From Marsupella aquatica (lineage: Eukaryota > Marchantiophyta): 64,000 bases of DNA. The stretch lies in the NCBI GenBank assembly GCA_973895155.1, contig OZ316895.1:10292001-10356000 (forward strand), read 5' to 3'. The position numbers and the translations under genes were made by a program. This document shows positions 12,358 through 23,339 of this stretch, one piece after another; positions within the stretch are counted from its first letter, which is position 1, and the number at the start of each line of letters is the position of its first letter. The notes beneath the pieces are model-generated. The model was not told the origin of the DNA, did not search any database, and worked only from the letters and a program-made list of their open reading frames with translations.

Positions 12358-13341
12358 CTACCTTCTAGAGGATGATGTCCCGCCTCGGAAATGACAACTA
12401 TGACCTGTAGGTTCAACGCCAATTGCCAACATCTCTGCTATCTTGTAAACACGAAAGACACTTTTGGGCGTCCTCCCCCTCCCGCTGTCCCTCAGGATAT
12501 CAACAAGGGAGGTGATGGAATCCCTCTCGGAAGTTTATCCTAGGCTGCGCATTTCTTCCAGGATCTCAAGAGCCTTCTCTACATTACAGGTCTCACCAAG
12601 ACCATTCAGGAGATAATTGTAAACCTTGGCATTGAGCTTTAACCCCTTCTGCTTCACCTTCTCAAAAATTTCAATTGCGTCATCAATTCTACCACATTAG
12701 CAGAGAATCCCCGTAGCAATGCTGGCTGTCTCAACATCAGGCTCACAGCCTCTTGTTTGCATATCACCAACGACATCGCAAGCCAGCTCCACTTTCTCCA
12801 CTCTGCCAAGCTCCCTCAGGAGAAGCTTGAATGTGAGGCCATTAGGCTGACAACCGGTTTTCGCCATCTCCCTGTAAGCAATGTAGGCGTTGTAGTGGTG
12901 CTGGCTCTTGAGAAGCTCCAAGACCACAGAGTTTAAATGGCGAGTATCGACAGGGTTTCCCAGTCTGGTGAGTGATTCGGAGCGCAGATCTTCCATCAAC
13001 TAGAAGATAGAAGTGAATTTCCTGATTTCCAACAGTATGACAATGATGACATTATAAGTCTCTGTCGTGTGCTTGAAACCCACCTGTTTCTTCGCCCGTA
13101 CGAAGAACTTCCATTTATTCGAGGGTTGAACCTCACTGTGCTTCAAGATGCGGAGAACCATAGCAGGATCCAGCTCGAGCTTGAGTTTCAGAGCTTTGAG
13201 TTTGGGCACTTTGTGATACCTGAATTTTATCCTCCACTCTAAGGATTTCAAGTACTGCAGAAAAATCATGTTGCCGCTCATCTGAGGAATCGATCCCCTG
13301 CTGCAGCAATTCCCATGTGACATCTTGGTAATGACAGACAA
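12358..13341 (-). pseudogene. P-class pentatricopeptide repeat (PPR) gene, broken by stops
   Basis: One continuous minus-strand frame from 13341 to 12358 shows PPR helices: 'TETYNVIIVILLEIRKF', 'YREMAKTGCQPNGLTFKLLL', 'VVGDMQTRGCEPDVETAS', 'CGRIDDAIEIFEKVKQKGL', 'NAKVYNYLLNGLGETCNVEK', then 'ALEILEEMRSLG'. PPR proteins bind organellar RNA in a sequence-specific way. The frame holds stops at 13000-13002 (TAG), 12697-12699 (TAA) and 12536-12538 (TAA). Each sits inside a repeat that otherwise reads on without any indel, so introns are an unlikely explanation. The first two stops fall where Gln codons would fit by a single C-to-T change. I see only about five repeats and no convincing organelle-targeting start, so the relic may also be truncated. 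Confidence 0.82.
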
Positions 13342-13379
13342 AATCGTTCCTCGTCCCTCGTGACCTCATGACAAGCCTA

Positions 13380-14850
13380 TACCAAAATTCCTCGTCTTTG
13401 GTTGCTTCACCTTGGTTTCACTCACACACACGAACTTCAAATAATTAACTAGATTATTCACTCTAGCACTAAATTGATCATTTGCTAACAAGGAGGACGG
13501 TGGACAACAGTGCACAATGGTCGTCAAAAAATATGCCTGTTGTCAAATTTATTAGACACATGAATAAGTTCAAATGTTGACAATTAACGGTGATGATGTG
13601 CAATTTAAACCAACTGTACTTTAAACTAGTCATTTGTCCTTTTGGAGTTTTATGATGTTGTTTCTGTGTCGGTGGGGTATGTCATCCTGATTTGTATCAA
13701 AAGAATTTTTTAGTCATACTTTTGTCATCTCAGAGTAAAAAGTTTGGGCTGAGACAGTTTATGCTGAGACTTTTTACAATGCTCCCTAGGTTTAAATCGG
13801 TGGTGAGACAATGGTAGTGCTTGAGCCAAGCGTGGAAAATGAAGCATTAAATCAGGGAACCATAATTCTCAGAAATTCGAATTGGTGACCATGGAATTCA
13901 AACATATCTATATTAATTATAGATTTTGATAATATTTTTATAAGGTGACATAGAGAAGCTGAAGCTTGGATGAACCTCCATGTTTGCCAAAATGCTTGAA
14001 TGTACCATTGCAACCCAGGATTGATCAAGGCAAGACCTTCTTCATGCCCAAAAGATTCATATTTTATTGGAGAGTGAAATGTGATAGAAAACAAGACTCA
14101 TCTCTAGTAATTTGTAGCTCTCTCGATTCTCATTGAAAGTTGACAATATTAAACATCTATGTGGACTTCTAACAAAGCCAAGAACCGTCTGTTTGCTGCA
14201 TGTTAAAGGAGAAATTGAATGCCTAACTTTGTAGATCAATCACTTTAAAAGTCAGAAGAGTGCATGGTGTAAGAGGGTGATCTTTGAAAATTCAGAGCTC
14301 TCTCAATTCTTAACGGGAGAGTAGATTTCTCCTGAACTTTCTCAATTTCTTAATGGGAAAGGATGCAAAGGAAGTCTTTTCTCCTGAACTTTAAAGGTAG
14401 TCGGGAAAGATTGGCACGTGAATGAAAAGTTAACCAACCACTCTGTAAGTCATCCACTACTAACAGTGGCATCTCTACCTGATGGAGGTCAAAAATTGGC
14501 ATGTCACTCCGGATTAAATTTCATCCTATTGCAGATGTCATAGAGCAGAGCAATCAGTCATTCTATTGGGAATCTCCGACAGATCTATGTTGAGACTACC
14601 TCTCCAGCTCCAACTGCTCGAAACCAATACTGAGGCTGAAAATGGACTGGTATAAAACCGGAGTAGATGTTCTGGTAATGGCTGTTACTCGTTCTCTTTG
14701 ACCAGAATTTCTCCGAAGATAAGTATCTAAAAAACGTGAAGGATGTAACTTAACTTCTTTCGAAGAAGGCCCTTTTGAGAGTGGGTCTCTCAAGCTAAAG
14801 TAGGCTTTTAACACGATGTGCGTTTTCGCTTGTTGTCAGTTTGTTCTTGA
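13380..14850. other. Intergenic, short local repeats only
   Basis: AT-rich spacer between the PPR relic and the coiled-coil gene. It contains a 9-bp perfect inverted repeat (GTAAAAAGT at 13735 and ACTTTTTAC ending at 13777) and a loose duplication of TCTCAATTCTTAACGGGA around 14290-14360. No gene was recognised. Confidence 0.5.
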
Positions 14851-14852
14851 CA

Positions 14853-14920
14853 ATCTTGACAGTCAGAATGGGACCACGGTTAGATCATCTTGACAGTCAG
14901 AATGGGACCACAGCTAGATC
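14853..14920. repeat. 34-bp tandem duplication
   Basis: Two adjacent units, 14853-14886 and 14887-14920, both begin ATCTTGACAGTCAGAATGGG and end in TAGATC. They differ at only two positions. Confidence 0.92.
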
Positions 14921-15186
14921 ATTTTGAACGAAATTTGAGTATGCAAGTGACTAATAACCCACAAGAAGGTCCCAAAGGCTACTTCTGTTCCACAAAACAA
15001 CCAATCATTTGGAAGACTCGTCCAGGCCACACATCCGAATGTGAAACACAGACAAAGCGAATCAACAAGAGGGTTTACTCAGTCTGAGTACAGACTATTG
15101 TCGAAAAGCGACATGACTGCTATCAACCCAGTTCAGAACAATTTGTACTGCGAATGAAGACAAACTTGGTCGAAAATGAGGGCAGA

Positions 15187-18100
15187 TCACAAAGCACCTG
15201 CTGTTGGAGTTGATGGAACTGCAAGGATAGGCCTAGAAGAGCATTCCTTTAACCCATCCGGCCCTTGCCTTTCACAATTGTCCGAACTCATTAGCAGTTG
15301 GACGTCAAGCTCAAAAGTGGAGAATGGTACCCTGCCATCAACAAATGTACTTCGTTTACGTGACATATAGTACTTGTGTCGCTGTAAAACTTGTCCAGGT
15401 CGATTGCTTAATTAAAAGAATCACTCCCAAGCACGGGACCAAATTGCGGCAGTGAAGTCGTCGTAGTCTATACATGTGATTACCTTCCATCCGACCCCAG
15501 AGTACGCTTGCGCCGATTCTCGCAAATGACCTTTGAATCCACATCGCAGACGTTCTGCTGCGTTGATTTCCTATAGAGACTCTGCTCCTGCCCAGTTTCC
15601 TGCCCAGTTTCAAAGTTATAATTATAGATCGATGATTACAGATTTCAATGAGGGATATGAATCTAACACGTAAGGGTTGAATAATTCACCTGTTCGCATT
15701 CATGTCTTTTGGGAGATGACAGTGAGGCAGTCGGAGCGTCCTGAATAGGGGGGCCCGTTTCATCGCACGGTCCTCGTTTGTTTAACATGCTTTCTTGCTC
15801 CAAAGAAGAGCGAACAAGGGCCGGGACTGAATTATCACCATCTCCTTGTGAATGCGTTCTGTTCTCAGCTTGATGATGCTGGCCACGACGCAACAATTTG
15901 AGTGAGAGGTTGTTTGATTCAACTACGACGATGAACACTAGGAGATTCTCCTCCGTCCAAATTATGTAGCAAATGCATCTAGATATATCCATACGTTGCC
16001 ATGTGACAGGAGCTGTACTCCATGGGATCTTACCTGTAATTTCTTTGTTGTGACTTCCATAGCGGTAAGCTCATTTCTAGCTTTATCAAGCATGTCCTCT
16101 TGCTGTCGTAAAATCACCTGAGACCTCTCCACAACAATCTCTAAAGCCTGTACCTGAGATTCCACCCTCTGCAGTCATCACGAGATGAGTTAGAAAATGT
16201 ATCATTACAAAGAGAATGATTGTAACCAAATAACCTGACAAAACTCGTCGGGGTTGGAAAGTGAAGTCAATCAAATTCTTGAGAGTGAAGGGTAGGTCTG
16301 AATGAAATCTTTGAGCTGTCTGGTTATCAATAATCACCAATTAAGCAAAAGTAAGGAGTCACTCTTATCACCACTGTTTAAAAACATGCCTTGATGTTCC
16401 CCTTCAATTTTAGAATGGTGTTGTTTTTGGTCTCAATCGTCTGCTGAAAGTTAGCTAGTCAAGGTTCACGAAAAAAGATCCACTGCTTCGTCTTGCTCAT
16501 TTATTAGTAATGAACAATCAAGACATGTATAGGGTTATCTAATTGAAACAAATGAAATGGAACGAGCTACAAATTTTTTCAGCATTAGTAAATGGAAATT
16601 TTCTGATGTTGAGGAGAACTTCAACTGACAACTTTAACCAAAATCTTAGGCTTGACAATGAATATTATAATTGGATATGAATTGCAACATTTCTTGATGA
16701 TGGTTGTCAGTTTGGAGTAGCTCCATCTTTTCGTTTAATTTTAAGATGAGTCTGTCCTTCGTGGACAGAGATTCGAGGCCTTTTCTCAGTTCTTGTTCCA
16801 CGGACTTAAGTTTTTCTGCACAGTAACGAAATATGGTGGTTCAGTAGTTTCTAATTACACTGTCAGCCTTAGATTGACAATGCATGAAGATACTAGAGGC
16901 AACTGCAGACGATCAATTTGACATTAAGCAGATCAAAGACTTTTGCCCTAACTCAAGTATTTGATTTGATATCTTCTAATACTTAAGGCCCGATAGCAGC
17001 TAATAGGGTCGCCTGGATTTCATGGTTACTGCAAATCGTTTTGGAGAAGCGTTAGAGATTAATAGATAACAACCAATGTAATACCGACTGGATATCGATA
17101 AAACTTACCGACCGCTCTTTTGTCAATTCCCGAGACAGATTCCAGTTTCGATTCTAACCGCACCACTGCCGTTCCCAGCACACACAGGAATTAAGCTTTT
17201 CACTAGGTAAGACTAAACGCCAATTTAAGTGCAACAGAGAATGAAATGCAGAATTTCCCTCTTTCATAGCGTACGATTAAACCCCCTGTACGTTGACGAG
17301 TATGTCATTCTCAAGAAGAAAGTATCCGGAAGGATGGTAGAACTCACAGTTCTCCTCCTTTGCTTGAAGCACTAGACGAGTCTCATCAACGGTACCCCTA
17401 ACAGAGTTCGCCTCCTTTTCGATCGCTTCTATTAGACTCATATGTCTCTTTAATTTATCCATTGCGGTTGCAAGCTCAGTTGTCCTTTCTTGTAGGTTCT
17501 GCTCCAGTTTGTAATTTTTGGCCTGCAAACAAAGATCAGCATAATCATGGAAAGGACAGGACAAGAAATCTCAAATGGCTGTTTCATTCGCCTGCGATAT
17601 TGGTGGCTGGTATCAAGCAGATGAATGGGAGCAGTTTCTTGTGAATGTTTGAAACATTATATTTCTTACCGAATCATATGCAACCTGGAATCTAGGTCCC
17701 GAGTAACAAGTTAAGCGGCTGAGGAAACTGTAACTAATGTCTCACGCAATACAGTTGGTGTCACTTACTTTCAAGTGTTCATTGACCATGTTTCTAGATT
17801 GAAGCAGAATCTTTAGTTCAGTCTTCAAGTTCTGTTCTCTGACTGACGAAGCGCAGGCTTCGTTACGTATCCCTCTAATCTGAAAAGACACAGAAGACAT
17901 TAGGATGAGTCATTCTGGTAAGTTTATTTGTTCACTTGTACGGTTCGCCTGGTACACAGCAGGAAAACAGTGGACCGGTATCCCATGGTTTGGTGAGACG
18001 ACAGCCGAATATTTAGCTCGATATCCTGCAAAAGGATTTTCTAGCTGGCCACTTAACAGTTTCTTCCAGCTTCTGACGAGTAGCGTTGGCAGCCGCAAGC

Positions 18101-19414
18101 TGAGCGTGAAATTCCGCTCTTTCCCTCTCTTGCTCACCCACAGAAAGCTTCTGCTTCTGTCTCAGAAGAATAAGAGGATAAGTAAGGTGTTTAGGCACTG
18201 ATAGTGCCCCCGTATCGGTTTGAGATCAATCATGTTACATTCTCTCTGGGCCTGTCACAATAACCAACGTCTGTCGTGGGATTTTACAAAATATCGTCAA
18301 TCAAGGAGTGGACGAGATCTGGAAAACTTTGTGAAACTCTAGTTTGAAAAGGGAGACCTTGTCATAACAAATGGCACACATTCACGGATATAACATTTAG
18401 TTTGTAAATTGACCAGAGGCTGTAGTTAAGAGTCACCGACCTCAATAAGCCGTTGCAATTCATTACTCACTGACTGCTCCTTTTCCTGATAAAACCCCAG
18501 CGAAGATGACTTAGAAAGGATTTCGAGCTTCTAAGCAGTGATGAAAGATTCATTTTTGTATTGAACGGAAATGAGGAAGAACACTTAGTCGACTCTCCCC
18601 ACCCCAACAGTGATGAAAGATTCTGACAGTGCTTTGGCGGGCAATTCTGTCAGAAAATTCCCTAGCCTTAGAATCGACAGAGTAGAGTTTTGCTCTACGT
18701 CACAAGATCAGCTCCCGGATCAGCTATCGCATACATCGTCATGTTTGTCCTTTTCTTATCCTCAACGGAACTGTTTGCTGGACACATGATCTACTGGGAA
18801 GAAGTTTTCCCTGAAAGTATTTTATAGTTCCGCACTTGCTCTAAGCGAACGAAACATTTAGAGCCGTTCCAGCTACAAATCATCTGGGAAGCGGTCCCCA
18901 ATTTTCAAAGGATTTTAACGATAACGAGTGGTGTGATAAGAAAATTGTGATTTGACTACCTTCATAATTTGGACTTCTGAGTGCAGATTTTGCAGTCTAA
19001 ATCTGATCTTCGAGAAGGAAACAGTCGATGAATGATCCCCCTCAACACCGGTGTTCTGAAAACAAACACCGAAACAGTTTGTTAATGAACAGCTATCAGC
19101 TTGGAGATCGACATTCAGAATCATGTGCTCGTGATTCAAAAAACAAAATCACAATCTTGCAATCAAACCGTCCAAATAAATCGTGGAAGCTGACAAATAT
19201 GCGCAGTCGTCAATGGCCACATCTTCAAGGTTTCTGAAAGTACAGATCGCCTTCTGCTCGTAAGCAAATTACTGTAGACGTTGAAGGACACTCGGAGACG
19301 ACTTGGCGGGGTACATTAATCTTGAATAAACAATTCAGTATCTCCAAACCTTGTTGTCCGATGGCATGGCACTTTGCGCAGAAGCATCCATTAGCGGCAC
19401 TAGCTTCACAGCGA
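15187..19414 (-). CDS. Multi-exon coiled-coil protein, function unknown
   Basis: Exons in transcription order: 19414-19350, 19055-18960, 18485-18441, 18156-18058, 17879-17769, 17522-17348, 17165-17109, 16815-about 16690, 16443-16390, 16168-16034, about 15950-15690, 15587-15484, 15331-15187 (stop). Except at the two 'about' ends, the boundaries show splice sites and compatible phases. Exons 2-10 encode roughly 300 residues of Glu/Lys/Gln-rich heptads, for example 'AKNYKLEQNLQERTTELATA' and 'VERSQVILRQQEDMLDKARN'. The tail is Ser-rich with a basic cluster 'ENRRKRTLG' (possible nuclear signal) and a 'VPFSTFELDVQLL' segment. The intron after 16390 has a GC donor. The 3' end of the 16815 exon does not close in phase by any GT I can see. 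The 5' part is not resolved. Plant meiotic or kinetochore coiled-coil proteins have a similar look, but I do not recognise the family. Confidence 0.72.
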
Positions 19415-19739
19415 CTGCAGTCACATACACAATTGTAGCAGCTGCAGTATCACAATTAGGGATGGTCATTGCATACTACCAGACAAATATTGTGGTGGAA
19501 ACAGCGCGTCATATTTGCTCGGGGGCCCAAAAACTTCTAAAAATTGCAACGTCCAGATGAAGTGTTTGTGTCCGAAGTTACAACAGTTGAATATGTAGAA
19601 AGCAAGCCGGAGTTCACAATTAAGTTCGCAGCCAGAGCAACTTCGATGCGCTGGGCCGGGTCGACTTCTCTCAAACCTGTCCCGAATGCAAATTACGTTT
19701 TGAGCTACTTTCATGCCCTCTCATCCCAGAGACGTGCAC

Positions 19740-21729
19740 ATTCTGTCGTTTCTCCACTTTCTCTCTCCGACGGATGCCGCTAGAACTCGATCACCATGTA
19801 CTGAGCAATGACAATTCGAGGAATGTACAGGCCCTCTTGCGGACTGAGATAGCACTATCACATCTAGTCACTTGCCAATTGGCATGTAGCACTGAAGCCA
19901 AGCTAGAGCAGGTGACATTTGATCCCCGTAGCGCCATTAAGGGGATTTCAAATGTTAAGTTTTAGGCGCTACTTCAGGCACTCGAAATCTTTCGCTTCGA
20001 GTGAGCACTTCAGTTCGGCATTCCTTTGGTGTTTCTCTTGGATGATCGTTCAGTCAATTAAGCATTATGTCTCATGAGCAATTCCCCTTCAGCAGTGTGC
20101 GTAGTGCTACAGCAGTTGACACAATCGAACTCCTGTAGCGACTTTGAAGTGAACATGAAAGATGCTTTGAAGAAACCTTCACCAATCCATACGCCAGAAC
20201 GTCAACCCTCAGTGGAAATCATGTTTTGTGAGAGAATGACAACTTTGCCAATTGGTCAGACCGTATTGGAGGAACGGAGGGATGAGAATAAGATTTGCAA
20301 CAAGGAACACTGACACTTGCAACGAGGAAAAGTGACACTCGTATTCGGGTTCGTTTACAGCGAAAATTTGCGGAACTGTGTAATCAAGTTGAAATCCTGA
20401 TAGGACTTGCAAGCGGTAGAGACAGGGAGCATGAAGAGAGACCGCCCACTTCAGAAAAGGAGAAGCGTGTTGTCATTTAACATTTAGAATTCTCAGCCAG
20501 AGCGAGCACGTCCGTCAGAACTCTTCGGAAACCCAGCTTTTCACATAATCATGGGGAGAGACGGGATTCGAAATCATTATGGTGCAGGGAGAAGAGTGCA
20601 AGTCCCATTCGGCACTATTGCGAAAATGCCTCTGATGACACTGATTGAATTCTCTCCCTCTGTCATCAGTAGTCTGCCCGAAGCTTCTCTCCTCTGTACA
20701 AGACCTGGAGACGGTATGCAAGTTGTCGACTGACAATGCCACAAAGGTACCTGGTATCCTGCGCGGGTACGGAATTGAGCCGGCTCCTGGACAGGCACAT
20801 ATCTCATCATGCATGCAAGGAGAGAATCTGGCTCGCATTACGCAGAGGATGAGCCGAACCAAACTACACTTTCCCATTCGTCGTCCTTTCACTTCATTAT
20901 TTTGAGATTTTTTACAAAGCACTTCTTATCACGTCAGATCCTACTTGCATGAGTCAGCACTCACCAATCGAAAAGTTCGAGCATGGACCAAAGTAGGCAG
21001 GTACAGTAAGCAGCCGCTGAAAGTACATGTGCCGTACTGAAAGTAATTTCAGGACATCGGTAAGTCGAGCCTCAGATGGTCGATCTTTCTAAGGGTTCTA
21101 CCTCGATAATTCCGCTCTCGTAAAACCATGGTAACTCTGTTCCTTAGTATGGAATGATGATGCTTCTCGTTTCATATCATCAAAATCTGCAAGTAAATAA
21201 GAGCGCGCAAAGGCGCCTGAGTGACAGTTTCGATTTGGTCTTGGACCACTGTCACGGCCAAATTCTTCTTTTGATTAAACCCAAGTTAGGGACCAGTTCC
21301 CCCTTCCGAGACCGAATCTAAGCGTTCGATCTCTATTATTGTCTCATCAGAGAAAACATCGTCTGAGCAATTTGAAGTGGGACCACATACGCAAGCCTTC
21401 TGTCCGATCGATGTATCGGATCGCCGGATTGCCGGTCTTGAAATGTGCAGACCAGGTTGAAGCACAAATCTCGACTTCCTTTCGCTCTGCGGGTACCTAG
21501 CTGAGGGGGTACTTGCTGATTGTAAGGATGTAACTGATTCTCGAGGACAGAGAACAAATAGCATGCAATGGGATCTACTCTCGCTGATTTCTGTCGGTGG
21601 CCCGTTAGTTTTCCACGGACGTAGCACGACAGTACCTCTTGAAATGTTGCCAGAATCTCCTGACTGGTCTGGCTCGAGTTGGTGAATGAACATAGTAGCG
21701 TCGGGAATTTGATGGCATTCGATGTGCAA
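19740..21729 (-). CDS. Possible 5' exons of the coiled-coil gene
   Basis: Upstream of the resolved exons, minus-strand open stretches could be earlier exons: 19790-19690 ('GMRGHESSSKRNLHSG', with an acceptor-like TTCTAG before it and a GTAATT donor that would match the phase of 19414-19350), 20922-20515 (135 codons) and 21729-21286 (147 codons, Ser/Arg-rich). They are comparatively long for this region, but no start codon or junctions could be fixed. Antisense frames of similar length exist, including an ATG-initiated one at 20074-20313 on +, so the strand is not certain for this part. Confidence 0.3.
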
Positions 21730-21759
21730 ATCGGAACAGTGGTTCAGCTCGCTTGCATT

Positions 21760-22879
21760 TTGCTCTAAAAATTTTCCAGTGGCGTCCTACATTTTCCAAT
21801 GAAATCTTGAGGACAGCGACCATACGATATGGAAAGAAAGTTTGCGTTGTTTACGAGATCCGCCTCGAATTCCCGCCTGACCCACTGTGGATACCTCCGC
21901 AGGTAGTGAAGGAGGAGTACTTTACGGGGTAGCGACAAGACGGCTTATCTCGTTGGGGGCACTATCGTAGGGGTCAAATTTTTAAATTTTGGTGGTGGTG
22001 GTAGTTTCTTCTCCGGCGATTGGGTTTTCTTTTTCACATACGGAATCCTGAAGCGGAGGGTAGAGAACAGTCATCGTCTACAGGACCTATACGTTACCCG
22101 AAGAATGATCACTTGGCTCTCCAAATAAAGGTAACTATAGTTTTTGCACAGGAACCCACAGTTGCATGCGTGATGCTGTGGGGACCTTCTCGTTCCCTAG
22201 CGCTTGCTCTGGCTCTCGAATCGCTCCCCCCTTTTGTTCTTCCAGATGATGAGGCTTGGACGGGCGCGCACTATCATCCAAGCATGAACTAGTAGTTGGA
22301 CCATTCCCTGGACCAGAGCAGTGAGTCAATTGATTCGCGAATGGAAAGCATGCAGAAACAAGACAGCCGGCAGAGGCAAATGTGGGGTCGCTGGCATCAT
22401 TCTGTCGTCCCAAGAGTTCGGTCAACTTACTGCACCTTGTTCCGAAATCTAAAGGGGCTCCACCACGGCAGAGACTTCCAAAATGTGAAAAGAAAATGGA
22501 TGATTGATGAGCTATTACTCATTTAGTCACTTTGCAGCAGGTTTGAGCAAATCATGATGCATCGATGACTGGACTCCCTTTTTCACATGAGCAATTGAGC
22601 TGATTCACAGTCCAGGGCATCCGCAGGAGCAATCACCCTGAAATGCCATCACCACACAGAAGAGAAAACCTGACATACGTTCTAGAACAAAGCCGGGCCC
22701 AAGCTGGTGGGAATTGCAAAACCCTAGCTGTAAGCACTATAATTCAAGGAACTAATTGAATGTAGCTCTCCGATGCTTTGGGAAGACACTACTATCACAG
22801 TTCTAATTCTTTGGGCACATACTGCCATCAAAGACGATCGACTGACAGAACTCGTACACAGTTTTGGGGAAGTCCTTAT
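21760..22879. other. Spacer, no gene recognised
   Basis: Mixed GC content with small frames on both strands (for example 22020-22292 on +). No motif, repeat or RNA gene was recognised. It probably contains the promoter of the minus-strand coiled-coil gene. Confidence 0.4.
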
Positions 22880-22881
22880 TA

Positions 22882-23335
22882 GGGCTGGCGTCTCAAAAGG
22901 TGGGTTAGTCAAATTTATGAATTTGTGGGATATGCCATAACTCTGCATATGGGACCCAGGTATAGAAAAATGGTGGAGATAGCATTGACCTGCCCCATAA
23001 GGTATAAGGTAGGAGTTAAGGTCTCACCTATCTCATAGCATATATTCATTTTTTTTCTATTCTTGATCAACCGTCATCTCGAATGCAGTAGCGATCACCA
23101 CGTCAGGAGCAAATCCCACGTGCCTTCAACCACGGCTTTCTGGACTTCCGGAGTCCCGGATTTCTGGATTTTCAGATTTGCGCCTAAAGTTGTGGGAAAG
23201 TTACGGGTTAAGTGTTCAGCCCATGGGCTTTCCTTACGGTAGTTGAAGATCAGCTCCCAAAATTTTTACGGGAGTTCCCATAATACTTGAATTATGGTAT
23301 AACCTTATCTTGTTAAGACCAAGCTTTGAGATGCC
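22882..23335. mobile_element. MITE-like element, copy 1
   Basis: This non-coding element of about 450 bp matches the better preserved copy at 42101-42584 along its whole length. Shared blocks include CCCATAAGGTA, a run over CAGTAGCGATCACCACG-type sequence, GGATTTCTGGATTTTCAGAT and CCTAAAGTTGTGGGAAAGTT. The ends form an imperfect terminal inverted repeat (GGCGTCTCAAA at the left, TTTGAGATGCCC at the right) next to TA at the left. No transposase is encoded, so it would depend on a partner element. Confidence 0.7.
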
Positions 23336-23339
23336 CGGT

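Noticed and set aside
13000-13020. Splice acceptor (CTTCTATCTTCTAG) that could remove the first PPR stop
   Set aside because: The residues on both sides fit an uninterrupted PPR repeat, and the other two stops have no such explanation.
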